Origin: Candidatus Bathycorpusculum hydrogenotrophicum
GTDB lineage: Archaea; Thermoproteota; Bathyarchaeia; Bathyarchaeales; Bathycorpusculaceae
Assembly: GCA_009783705.1 (NCBI GenBank)
Contig: WRCX01000002.1
Location: 22,785-86,784, forward strand
Reading direction: 5' to 3'
Length of the DNA stretch: 64,000 bases
Shown here: positions 7,970 through 16,247 of the stretch, in pieces
Position numbering within the stretch: position 1 is the stretch's first letter
Layout: the number at the start of each line of letters is the position of its first letter
Notes under the pieces: model-generated
The model's input: only the letters and a program-made list of their open reading frames with translations
What the model was told of the DNA's origin: nothing
Database searches by the model: none
Translations under genes and position numbers: made by a program

Positions 7970-8881
7970 TTATTCTATGAACTGGGTTAGATATTGAGTA
8001 ATTAGCTCATAAGCTTCCAAGTCCTCAGGACCTTTTTTGTTACCGTTTTCGTCTGTTCCAATCAACTGTTCACCATCACTTTCAGAAACCGGTTCGTTGT
8101 ACTCTATACGAAACACGCATTGCACAACTGTGCCGTTGCGGGCTTCAAATGTTAAGAGGGGATACTTTACGCCGGGTAGAATCAGATCATATTTTCCTTC
8201 TGTTCGGGGTTCAACAAGAAAAGTTTTGGTTTCTGCCAGTGAGAGCAGGCTCAGTAGAAGGGAGCCTTGATAGGGTTGGAAGCTGATTTTGGGATTGTCG
8301 TAGGTTAGTTTATCTTTTGCTTCCTCGATTTTTGTGGTTAAGGCAGTGTTGTTCCACAGTTCTACTCTGCATCTTTGCGCCTCTTGGGTAGCTTGTTCGG
8401 TAAAGGATGTGGTCGCTATGATAAGGGCACGGTCGCATTTCTGGGTGCTTTGGGCTTGTTGGGCGGCCAAAATTATGACATCGCTAAGGGTATAGCTGGG
8501 AGGATATTTCCGTGCTAAAACCGCAATCTTTTCAGCGTTTTTGATGGTGACTAAATCAGCGCCGTGGTTAACTACACAGCTACTTTGTATTTCATAGCCC
8601 AATGTTTCAAAGAGCCACTGGATAAATAGTCTAAACTCTTTATCTGAGAGAACTCCGATCGAATAATTCGCGGTTTGCGGTTCGGGTTTGGAGTGTTTCT
8701 CCACAAGAGTTTTTATGCTGGGTTTTTGGGGGGTTAGATTAGGAGTTTTTTTTATTCGATTTGCTAGTATTTCGGCTTTATCCAGGGGGAGCTGTAGTTC
8801 ATCTGCTAGTAACTCGATTAGGTCATTGTTTTTTGGTTGTTCGGCGATTTTTTTTAAGGTGTTGTTTTTTTGGTGGCTCAT
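7970..8881 (-). CDS. Mrr-like restriction endonuclease-fold protein, third gene of helicase operon
   Basis: A 303-residue protein with a charged N-terminal segment, an Mrr_cat-type PD-(D/E)XK domain at about 80-185 and a beta-rich C-terminal domain. Mrr landmarks are FRLFIQWLFETLGYEI, HGADLV (putative catalytic Asp109), IIATTSFTEQA and VELWNN. The usual QxK of Mrr (VQAKRY) reads VLARKY here, so the Gln is Leu122 and the catalytic Lys is Arg124, with a Lys one place later. Nuclease activity is therefore uncertain. The start chosen is the ATG at 8881, two bases from the upstream stop; a longer upstream frame to 9094 only shadows the preceding gene. Confidence 0.75.
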   Translation of the reverse strand: MSHQKNNTLKKIAEQPKNNDLIELLADELQLPLDKAEILANRIKKTPNLTPQKPSIKTLVEKHSKPEPQTANYSIGVLSDKEFRLFIQWLFETLGYEIQSSCVVNHGADLVTIKNAEKIAVLARKYPPSYTLSDVIILAAQQAQSTQKCDRALIIATTSFTEQATQEAQRCRVELWNNTALTTKIEEAKDKLTYDNPKISFQPYQGSLLLSLLSLAETKTFLVEPRTEGKYDLILPGVKYPLLTFEARNGTVVQCVFRIEYNEPVSESDGEQLIGTDENGNKKGPEDLEAYELITQYLTQFIE

Positions 8882-8882
8882 C

Positions 8883-10232
8883 TTAGGGCTCCTTTTTTGC
8901 ATGTTGAGGGCAGAGTTTTTTTCTGAATTCGTCAGTGTGGGTGAGGTTGAGTTTGGAGAAGGGTTTGTTGCAGACATCGCAGATATCGTAGTGGTGGATG
9001 CATACACTTGTGTTGTCGTGAGTGCATTTGAATTCGAGGAGACGGCTGTGGCGTTTGCCGCAGACTGTGCAGATAAAGCCTTTGTCGCGTTCAAAGTATT
9101 CGTTTAGGGTTTCGTCGTGGGTTAGGGTTGCTTTTTTGGAGTATATTTTTGCTGTATCTATGGATTGTCGGGTGCAGTCTTTGCAGACATAGAAGCCGTC
9201 TTCGGTTGGGTAGCCTTCGGGGTGGGTTTTTTTGCACATAGGGCAGATGACTTCGGGGTTCTGGATGCCTATGATGAGGGTGGATTGGATGGTTGCTTTG
9301 TTGTTGAGGGTGATTTCGAATTTGATTTTTAAGGTGTTGATTATGAGAAGATTATGGAGTTTTACGGTTATGTTTGTTTGGCAGGATTCCTCTTCGCGCT
9401 GTAGCAACGCTTCATAGGTGGATTGCCATTTTTGGAAGTCGAAATCATGTTTTTTGGAGATAACTTGTTCGCGTCGTTCTCGTTTTAGTCGGCGCTCAAA
9501 ACTTTGTAATCTCATTTTTTTCTCTTTGACCAAGGGGAGGTCAAAGAGTGTGACTTTGTTTTTGAGAAAGGCTATTAGTTTTTGGTCTGCCGTTGCTTTT
9601 AGTTCGTCGTAGAGTTCGGGTTTTATTTTTGATTTCGAGTTCTCGATTTGTATTGTTTTGTTCTCCAGCACAGATGCTAAATTGAAGGTGTCATCGATGC
9701 AGTGGCATTCTTCGTTGAGTAGAATGGTTAGGGTTTCTTCGCTTTTTGTTCTGAGTTTGTTTTGAAAGTTTAGTGCATAGTAGAACTGGAAGAAACGTAA
9801 GGTTTCTTTTTTAGTAATTTTTATCGAGGTGATTTGGCCGTTGTTTATTTGGTGAAAACAAGGTTCGAGTTTGGTACAGACTTGGGTGTCTTGTATGGTT
9901 TGGGTTTTTTGGCAACTCAAACATGCATCGGTGTTGTTAAAGTGGGATTCTATTAGGGTTTCTATGGGGCCGTTGTTTGTGAGGTTGATTTGGCAAAGAG
10001 CTCCGTTGTCTATGGATTCTTTGAGGAGCTGTTGAAATAGGGGGCTTCCGGGGGCAAGCAGAGGGATTTTTTTTTCTTTTGCGGTGTTGGGTTGGTAGGT
10101 AAATTCTTGGGTGTTGCCGTCGGGATAGGCGACTGTTAGGGTGTCGTTTGTTTGGTGGGTAATTATGCCGCCTTTGATTTGGACGTAGGTTTCAAAGAAT
10201 TTGCAGAGATCTGCTTCGGCTTGGGTGCTCAA
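8883..10232 (-). CDS. Zinc-ribbon-rich protein, partner of the Snf2 helicase
   Basis: A 449-residue protein of no family I recognise. It has a soluble N-terminal domain with a CxxC (CLSC, about residue 103), a highly charged central helix (about 240-260, SFERRLKRERREQ) and three zinc-ribbon-like units at the C-terminus: CPMC with CKDC, CTVC with CTHD, and CDVC with CPQH. Its TTG start overlaps the helicase stop by four bases and its stop is two bases from the Mrr-like start, so the three genes are translationally coupled. A role in nucleic acid recognition for the helicase is inferred from the zinc ribbons and context. Confidence 0.72.
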   Translation of the reverse strand: MSTQAEADLCKFFETYVQIKGGIITHQTNDTLTVAYPDGNTQEFTYQPNTAKEKKIPLLAPGSPLFQQLLKESIDNGALCQINLTNNGPIETLIESHFNNTDACLSCQKTQTIQDTQVCTKLEPCFHQINNGQITSIKITKKETLRFFQFYYALNFQNKLRTKSEETLTILLNEECHCIDDTFNLASVLENKTIQIENSKSKIKPELYDELKATADQKLIAFLKNKVTLFDLPLVKEKKMRLQSFERRLKRERREQVISKKHDFDFQKWQSTYEALLQREEESCQTNITVKLHNLLIINTLKIKFEITLNNKATIQSTLIIGIQNPEVICPMCKKTHPEGYPTEDGFYVCKDCTRQSIDTAKIYSKKATLTHDETLNEYFERDKGFICTVCGKRHSRLLEFKCTHDNTSVCIHHYDICDVCNKPFSKLNLTHTDEFRKKLCPQHAKKEP

Positions 10233-12196
10233 TCCAAGACTCCCTGTGTGAATTGTTCGGATAATTCTTGGTTTTCCTTTACTATGTTTAGGTTCTCGGC
10301 TAGTTTTTCTAGTTCTTTTTGGATGTCGAGTCGGGAGTTGCTACGCAGGAGAATGTCGCCTATGGTTTTTTGTATGTCTTGTGCACCCTCTTTGAGGTCA
10401 GCTAGCACGGTCTCCATTTTGCCCACAGTCATGGTGAACAGATCGATTTTTTGATAGAGCACATGCAAAACGTAGTCGTCGATAGTGTCTTTGACGGCTA
10501 AGTTGAAAATTGTTACATCGCGGTCTTGTTTGTAGCGATGTATTCTGCCGATGCGTTGTTCGATTTTCATGGGGTTCCAGTGCAAGTCATAGTTAAACAG
10601 CACACAGCAATTCTGTAGGTTGAGACCTTCTGCTGCGGCGTCGGTGGCGATGAGGTATTTGGTTTGGCCGCTCTTAAAGCTGGCAATCACTTGATCACGT
10701 TCAGCTTGGTTCATATCGCCCACATAGATAGCAGCTGGTCCAAATTGGTCGTTTAGCATTTCGTTGATTTTGCGGGCGGTTGTTTTGCGTAGACAGAAAA
10801 TAACTGCTTGTTCGTTTGGAACTTCTCTTAGAACATTTTTTAGCAACTCCATTTTTGCGCTTTTTACTTTTTGGGCCATCTCGATTAGTTTGTTGGTCGC
10901 ATCAGTTTCCATGGGGAAGCGTTGCTGGCGTTTTTTGAGTGATTCTATGGATGCGTAGGGTGAACTTGAGAAGGATTGTTGGAGAGTGATGGCTTGGAAG
11001 ACTAAAATGGCGTTGCTCTGGGAAGCTGTCATTTTTCTTGAGGGGTTTTCGGCAATTAGGGTTTCGATGGTTTTGAAGTGGTTGTCGCTGACTTTGCGCA
11101 GGTATTGGGTTGCTTCTTCGATGAATTCGCGTTCGTAATCGTTGGGTTCAAGGGTTCGGGATTCTACGCATCGTTTTGTGAAGGGGATGCCTGTTTGTTC
11201 TCGGAGGGTGCGACACATAACGTCTTGGAGAGTGTGTTTGAGATAGTTTGCTTCTTGGGGTCGAACTACTCGGCTTCTAACATCTTCTGCGAATCGGGAG
11301 ATAAATGCGCGTTCGCTGTCTAGGAGGCCGGGTTGGATCAGATCGACAATGCTGTAGAGATCGGTTAGTCGGTTGCATAGGGGGGTTGCGGTTAGCAGGA
11401 GCAGGTGGTTTTTGCGCAGATCGGAGAGTGCGGTTCGGCTTTTGCTGTGGGTGTTGCGAAATGCGTGGGCTTCATCGACCATGACTAGGTCCCAGGTTCG
11501 GTTTGTGAGTGCGGGGTAGTTTTTTAGGAGCATGTTGTGGGAGCAGATTAGGCGGGTGTTGGTTGTTAGTTTGGCGCGTTTTCCTGCGCCGTTGGCGATG
11601 GTGAAGGTTTCGCCGAATTTTTCAGCCATCTCGCTTTTCCATTGCGAGAGGAGGCTTTTGGGTGCAATAATTAGCACTGAGTTGATTTCTTCTCTTAGCA
11701 CCAACTCTTTCATAATTAGGCCGGCTTCGATGGTTTTGCCCAAACCCACCTCGTCGGCTAATATGGCATTTGAGTTCATTTCGTTTATAACTTGCAGTGC
11801 GGTGTGCAGCTGAAAGTTGTAGGGGATTAGTTTTGTGCGTATGGCATCCACTGAGATGAGATGATCGATTTTGTCGGTTTGTTTGAGTTGGGAGGCTTGG
11901 ATGCTTAGCTGGAAGCTGTTTAGGGATGTATAATTGGTTTTTTGAATTTGTTTTTTTATGTTAAGAGGGTCGGTATAGGTGATGGTGTATTTGTGTTTGG
12001 TTTTTTTGTTATTTTCGGGGTCGTCGAGTTCGCATACAATTGTTGTTTGTTCAGGGTTGGGTTCTTTATTTTTTTTTGGTTTGGGTTTGGGGTTTGGGTA
12101 TAGGTCAACAATTGCAGGTGCGGAGTCGAGTGTGATTTCGGGTTGGGGGGGTTGGCTGGTTTGTTTTTTTGGGCTTTGAGACAAGAGTATCGACAT
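10229..12196 (-). CDS. Snf2/RapA-type superfamily 2 ATPase
   Basis: A 655-residue DNA or protein-DNA remodelling ATPase. Motif I is ADEVGLGKTIEAG (about residue 158), motif II MVDEAHAF, motif III LLLTATP, motif V ATDAAAEGLNLQ and motif VI QRIGRIHRYKQ. About 130 N-terminal residues are Pro/Lys/Asn-rich and disordered-looking. A helical C-terminal region follows the helicase core. The layout resembles RapA and the Snf2-type ATPases of phage-defence systems such as DrmD. It leads a three-gene operon with a zinc-ribbon protein and an Mrr-like protein. Function beyond ATP-driven translocation is inference. Confidence 0.88.
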   Translation of the reverse strand: MSILLSQSPKKQTSQPPQPEITLDSAPAIVDLYPNPKPKPKKNKEPNPEQTTIVCELDDPENNKKTKHKYTITYTDPLNIKKQIQKTNYTSLNSFQLSIQASQLKQTDKIDHLISVDAIRTKLIPYNFQLHTALQVINEMNSNAILADEVGLGKTIEAGLIMKELVLREEINSVLIIAPKSLLSQWKSEMAEKFGETFTIANGAGKRAKLTTNTRLICSHNMLLKNYPALTNRTWDLVMVDEAHAFRNTHSKSRTALSDLRKNHLLLLTATPLCNRLTDLYSIVDLIQPGLLDSERAFISRFAEDVRSRVVRPQEANYLKHTLQDVMCRTLREQTGIPFTKRCVESRTLEPNDYEREFIEEATQYLRKVSDNHFKTIETLIAENPSRKMTASQSNAILVFQAITLQQSFSSSPYASIESLKKRQQRFPMETDATNKLIEMAQKVKSAKMELLKNVLREVPNEQAVIFCLRKTTARKINEMLNDQFGPAAIYVGDMNQAERDQVIASFKSGQTKYLIATDAAAEGLNLQNCCVLFNYDLHWNPMKIEQRIGRIHRYKQDRDVTIFNLAVKDTIDDYVLHVLYQKIDLFTMTVGKMETVLADLKEGAQDIQKTIGDILLRSNSRLDIQKELEKLAENLNIVKENQELSEQFTQGVLD

Positions 12197-12566
12197 TTAC
12201 TGACTGTTTGGATATAAAAACCTGAAATGCAACTCTTGGGTGGTTGTGTGTTCTTCGGATAGTGCATATGCTGATTTCATATACAAAGGGTCATTAATTT
12301 GGAAATTTTTTTCATTTGAGTTTGAGGGTTTGGGGGTTATATTAACGGGTTTGGTGGGTATGGCGGGTTATTGTTGAGGCAACACCCATTTTTGAGGATT
12401 GTTTTGGGTTGGGTTGTTTTTGACATATTTGTGTTAAAAGTGTACAGGTAAAAAAAAGGCCAAAAATCAGCCAATTAAGCGGTTGTTTTTAGGGTTGTTT
12501 TGGCTATAGCTCAAGAATTTAAGCGATTTCGTTAGTTAAGGCAGCCTCGTTAGCGTTTAGTAATTT

Positions 12567-12601
12567 TTAAATATAAATTGAAGCTTTCTGTCCTTTTGAG
12601 G
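12567..12601 (+). promoter_or_regulatory. Promoter and Shine-Dalgarno of a micro-ORF
   Basis: An extended TATA box (12567-12578, tttaaatataaa) is followed about 25 bases later by gagg (12598-12601), nine bases before a GTG codon. This spacing matches an archaeal promoter with a very short leader. The remainder of 12197-12837 contains G+T-rich, low-complexity sequence with no recognised gene. Confidence 0.45.
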
Positions 12602-12609
12602 TTATTAAC

Positions 12610-12660
12610 GTGGCTAAGGCGGCAAAAAAAGATACAAAAAAGGCTAAAAAGAAGAAATAA
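12610..12660 (+). CDS. 16-residue lysine-rich micro-ORF
   Basis: A GTG-started frame encoding 16 residues, ten of them lysine, ending KKAKKKK and then TAA. It is supported by a well-placed TATA box and a gagg ribosome binding site. The composition is like the basic tails of nucleic acid-binding proteins. I know no family of this size; it could equally be a leader peptide or chance. Confidence 0.35.
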   Translation: MAKAAKKDTKKAKKKK

Positions 12661-12837
12661 AGCCTCAACAGTTCTGCATCCACCCTCATTTTTCTTTCTA
12701 ACTCTCAAACAACCAACAAACAATAACTAAGTCAAAGTAGACATAAAAACGCCAACACCCAACATAGCACAGAATTTAGTTAAAAAAAGCTTTATCTTAT
12801 CATCCGCCTAGACTATAATAATGAACGGTGAATTTAT

Positions 12838-13755
12838 GTGCAAACCAGTCCGTTAAGCATAACCCTTGCCGGCTTAGAGTTAACCAACCCCACCATGCTA
12901 GCATCAGGCATCATGGGATACACAGCAGAATCCTTTCTCCAAGTAGCCAAAGGCGGCGCAGGAGCTATCGTTACCAAATCCATAGGCACCCAGCCCCGAG
13001 CAGGCTATGCAAACCCCATTGTTGTACAAACAAAAGCCGGACTGCTAAACGCTGTAGGACTCCCCAACCCCGGCATCGACATATTTGCTGAAGAAATCAA
13101 ATACACCAAAACCCTGCTGCACATACCCCTAATTGTCAGCATCTTTGGTTACTCAGCCGAAGACTATGCAACAGCCGCCAAAAAAGCCACAGAAGCAGGC
13201 GCAGACGCAGTGGAACTCAACGTTTCATGCCCCCATGTAAAACAAACAGGCGCTGAAATCGGACAGAGCCCCAAACTACTTGCTGAAGTCGTCCAGCAAG
13301 TTAAAGCCGTCATCAACAAACCCCTCATCGTTAAACTCTCACCCAACGTCACCGACATAGGAGTGCTTGCACAAACCGCCGTGGAAGCAGGCGCAGACGC
13401 ACTAACAGCAGTCAACACCCTAAGAGCACTGGCCATTGATAGTGAAACCCAGCTACCAATCTTAAGCAACATAAAAGGCGGCATGTCAGGCCCAGCAATC
13501 AAACCCGTGGCCCTGCGCTGTGTCTATGATTTGGCACAAATTGTTGAGGTGCCCATAATTGGCTGCGGAGGAATCACAAACTGGCAAGATGCAGTCGAGT
13601 TCTTCTTAGCAGGCGCCTCAGCAGTACAAATTGGAACCGCCGTTGCTGATAACATGGAGGTTTTCAGCAGCATAACTAAGGGCGTGGAGACCTACTTGAG
13701 ACAAAAACATTATGGAAGTATAAAGGAGATTATCGGGCTTGCTCACCGGAAATAA
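12838..13755 (+). CDS. pyrD: Dihydroorotate dehydrogenase catalytic subunit (class 1B)
   Basis: FMN TIM-barrel enzyme oxidising dihydroorotate to orotate in pyrimidine synthesis. Landmarks are NPTMLASGIMGY (about residue 18), TKSIG, ELNVSCPH with the catalytic Cys of class 1B (about 130), KLSPNV, the NT..A loop after VNTLRALAID, and GCGGI near the FMN phosphate. The 305 residues match the family. The GTG at 12838 has a GGTGA ribosome binding site seven bases upstream. The PyrK electron-transfer gene follows at five bases, as expected for an NAD-linked PyrDK complex. Confidence 0.94.
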   Translation: MQTSPLSITLAGLELTNPTMLASGIMGYTAESFLQVAKGGAGAIVTKSIGTQPRAGYANPIVVQTKAGLLNAVGLPNPGIDIFAEEIKYTKTLLHIPLIVSIFGYSAEDYATAAKKATEAGADAVELNVSCPHVKQTGAEIGQSPKLLAEVVQQVKAVINKPLIVKLSPNVTDIGVLAQTAVEAGADALTAVNTLRALAIDSETQLPILSNIKGGMSGPAIKPVALRCVYDLAQIVEVPIIGCGGITNWQDAVEFFLAGASAVQIGTAVADNMEVFSSITKGVETYLRQKHYGSIKEIIGLAHRK

Positions 13756-13759
13756 CACA

Positions 13760-14548
13760 ATGCGAATCACCCAAATAGTAAACATACGCACCGAGAGCCC
13801 CTCAGTTAAAACCTACACATTTGTAGATAAACTCTGCAGTGAGGCTCGTCCAGGACAATTTTTGATGCTCTGGATTCCAGGTATAGACGAGATTCCGCTA
13901 AGTATCATGGACACATCCAATGATCTAGTTTCGGTTGCAGTTAAAGCTGTAGGAGACGCCACACGACACCTCCACAGCCTTGAAGCAGGCGCAACCATAG
14001 GCATACGGGGACCCTTTGGCACCAGCTTCAGTGAGAACACAGGCAGAGTGCTTCTAATTGGCGGCGGAACCGGAATCGCCCCCCTGCTGTTTTTAGCAAA
14101 ACAACTCCAAACAAAAACCGCACATCTGGCCTTTGTAGAGGGCGCTAAAACTAAGGCAGAGTTGCTTTTTGTCAGAGAACTCGGCGGAGTATGTCAAGAG
14201 CAGAATCTAATAACCACCACCGACGATGGAACAGCTGGACTTCAATGCCTCGTCACCCAACCACTGGCAACCCTGCTTGATAAGGAACACTTTGATATGA
14301 TCTATACCTGTGGACCCGAAATTATGGTTAAAAAAATCTTTGAACTAACCGAGCAACACAAACTGCCCCTAGAGGCAAGCTTGGAGAGACTGATGCGATG
14401 CGGCATCGGCTTGTGCGGAAGTTGCATGCTTGGCAAATACCGCGTTTGTCGAGACGGCCCAGTATTTACATCAACTCAGCTACGAGAAGTTAGAGATGAA
14501 CTAGGAATTTCAAAAATAGGCTTTGACGGATCACGCATACCCATCTAA
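13760..14548 (+). CDS. pyrK: Dihydroorotate dehydrogenase electron-transfer subunit
   Basis: FAD and 2Fe-2S protein that passes electrons from the PyrD FMN to NAD+. It has a ferredoxin-reductase-like FAD domain (GQFLMLWIPG, about residue 34), an NAD-binding segment (IGGGTGIAPLLFLA, about 100) and a C-terminal cysteine cluster CGIGLCGSCMLG with a later Cys in YRVCRDGP that binds the cluster. The ATG at 13760, just after the pyrD stop, is preferred to an in-frame TTG at 13739 inside pyrD. A hairpin terminator follows at 14597. Confidence 0.93.
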   Translation: MRITQIVNIRTESPSVKTYTFVDKLCSEARPGQFLMLWIPGIDEIPLSIMDTSNDLVSVAVKAVGDATRHLHSLEAGATIGIRGPFGTSFSENTGRVLLIGGGTGIAPLLFLAKQLQTKTAHLAFVEGAKTKAELLFVRELGGVCQEQNLITTTDDGTAGLQCLVTQPLATLLDKEHFDMIYTCGPEIMVKKIFELTEQHKLPLEASLERLMRCGIGLCGSCMLGKYRVCRDGPVFTSTQLREVRDELGISKIGFDGSRIPI

Positions 14549-14596
14549 GAGAACAAATAACAAACAGGCACAAAAGCAAGAACATAAAAGCAAGTT

Positions 14597-14618
14597 AAGG
14601 GCCGATTTTTAGGCCCTT
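14597..14618 (+). terminator. Hairpin after pyrDK
   Basis: A perfect 7-base stem (aagggcc / ggccctt) around an 8-base loop, followed by AT-rich sequence. It lies between convergent pyrK and the AlkD-like gene and could serve both. Confidence 0.5.
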
Positions 14619-14662
14619 TAAATATATACCAAAAATAAGCAGAAAGCTCAACCATTTTTTGG

Positions 14663-15316
14663 TTATATGTATTTACTTGCTTCTTTAAGGGACAGGTTTG
14701 CCAGTTTATCGCTATGTGTTGCTATAAATGAACGTACCCAGGTTGGGTTTGTCTTGCTATACTCACGTAAACTCCAGCCGATAGCTTTGTTGATGAAAAA
14801 TTCGGTTTGTCCAAAATTGTTAATGATTATTTGTTCTAGGAGGGCAGTGTTGGTTTTTTCTTTTCGCATCAGTTGATGGTCGATGGCAATACGCCTTAAC
14901 CAAAAGTTGGAATCAGTGCTCCATTCAAGCAAAACAGAGTTAACTTCGGGAAAATTGAGGGCTATTCCGCCTATAATTCGATCTAGACAATCAATCGTGT
15001 CCCACCATGATTTGGTAGTGGCAATTTTTTTTAAGTGAGAAATATCGGCAGGCACAAGCAACTTTGCAAGCATTGTTAGATAGTCTAGGGCTAAATATTG
15101 AAATTCACGCTCTTTTACCCAACATTGATCAATAAATGCCCAGTTTATGTCAGTTTCTTTTTTAGCGAATTGCAAAAAATTTTTTGAAATTGCTCTACGC
15201 TTAGGTGTGGGAATGCCTAAAAAAGGGAACATATCACGCATGTATTTACTCATCTTAGCCGCAGATTGAGAGTCAGCAGCAACAGTGTACTCTTCAAATA
15301 TTGTTTGGTAGTCCAC
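14663..15316 (-). CDS. AlkD-like DNA alkylation repair protein
   Basis: A 217-residue all-helical HEAT-like repeat protein of the AlkD family, glycosylases that remove bulky or positively charged alkylpurines from DNA. Typical features are MFPFLGIPTPKRRA near the N-terminus, the WWDTIDCLD segment (about residues 102-110) matching the AlkD W-D active cleft, NFWLRRIAIDHQL and the terminal INKAIGWSLREYSKTNP motif. Length fits the family. It stands alone between pyrK (convergent) and folE (divergent). Confidence 0.88.
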   Translation of the reverse strand: MDYQTIFEEYTVAADSQSAAKMSKYMRDMFPFLGIPTPKRRAISKNFLQFAKKETDINWAFIDQCWVKEREFQYLALDYLTMLAKLLVPADISHLKKIATTKSWWDTIDCLDRIIGGIALNFPEVNSVLLEWSTDSNFWLRRIAIDHQLMRKEKTNTALLEQIIINNFGQTEFFINKAIGWSLREYSKTNPTWVRSFIATHSDKLANLSLKEASKYI

Positions 15317-15686
15317 AGTTAGGCCTCCAATATTTAGGTGAATGCGTGCATATAACTTTATTATTCTACTGGTTGCAACTCTTTAGCCTATCTACGAAGG
15401 TACGATTATAAGAGTAAACACCACGCGTATAGATTTTTGACTTGCAGGGGGTTTGTTAAGAGGGATAACAAGGGTTGTTGGCATATTTTTGCGGAATTTT
15501 TATATTTGTATATAAAAAAATACATAACGATGAAAAAATTTACAAGCAGATAGGGAGAGAGGCCGTCAACAGCAGTAAAAAGGCAAACTCGCATCTATTG
15601 CTTGTTAAATCACATATCTGCGGTTAAGTCGCGTCCCAGTAAAAATATTTAACGCAGAGATAAAAACAGATAGGCAAGGTAAGCGG
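15317..15686. other. Divergent intergenic stretch before the folate operon
   Basis: About 370 AT-rich bases separating divergent genes. A TATA-like box (aaaaatatttaa, about 15641-15652) and the ribosome site aggtaagcgg just before the folE ATG are the only features I can support. No small gene or RNA is convincing. Confidence 0.4.
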
Positions 15687-16240
15687 ATGATCGATAAAAA
15701 GAGAATCGAAAACGCAGTAAAAGAAATCTTGTTTGCGATCGGCGAGGATCCTAACCGAGAAGGGCTGGTTGAAACACCTGCAAGAGTAGCAGATATGTAT
15801 GCAGAGATATTTGCTGGACTGCACACTAACCCAAAAGGTTGCACCAAGATTTTCCATGAACACGAAAACAGCGGCCTTGTGGTGGTAAAAGATATTGCAT
15901 TTCAATCGGTATGTGAACACCACCTAATACCGTTCATAGGCAAAGCATGTATAGCCTACAGCCCAATGGCGGCCGCATACTGGGCCTCAGTAAAGCAGCC
16001 CGCATACTTGACATATTATCAGCAAGACCCCAAGTGCAAGAGAGACTTACTGCACAGGTGGCTCAGACCATAATGGAAATCGTTGAACCCAAAGGCGTGT
16101 ATGTCTACATTGAAGCCGAACACTTGTGCATGACCATGCGAGGGGTAAAAAAGCCAGGAGCAAAAACCGCCACCACATGCATAAAAGGCGAAATCAGCGA
16201 GAGCGATATCGCCACCGTTAGAGGCGGTAATTATAGCTAA
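15687..16240 (+). pseudogene. folE: GTP cyclohydrolase I (FolE), interrupted by a one-base frameshift
   Basis: Zn-dependent GTP cyclohydrolase IA makes dihydroneopterin triphosphate, the first folate-specific step. The first frame carries [14 protein letters not shown] and the zinc/active-site motif [10 protein letters not shown] (about residue 76). The second frame continues with [23 protein letters not shown] and HLCMTMRG, which supplies the second zinc Cys. Restoring one A in the run at about 15963-15967 rejoins them into a 184-residue enzyme. The gene leads the folate operon. Either the first enzyme is truly broken or this is a consensus error; the remaining sequence shows no other damage. 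Confidence 0.85.
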
Positions 16241-16247
16241 TATAAGA

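Noticed and set aside
8882-9094. Upstream extension of the Mrr-like frame to 9094
   Set aside because: The extension lies wholly inside the zinc-ribbon gene and is Ser/Thr/Asn low complexity; the ATG at 8881 fits operon spacing.
12240-12480. G+T-rich tract upstream of the helicase operon as a tandem repeat or origin
   Set aside because: The gggtttg-like words are irregular; no unit repeats with fixed spacing and no origin-box pattern.
15406-15594. 62-residue hydrophobic minus-strand frame upstream of folE
   Set aside because: AT-rich, no ribosome site, and it lies in a promoter region; composition explains the hydrophobicity.
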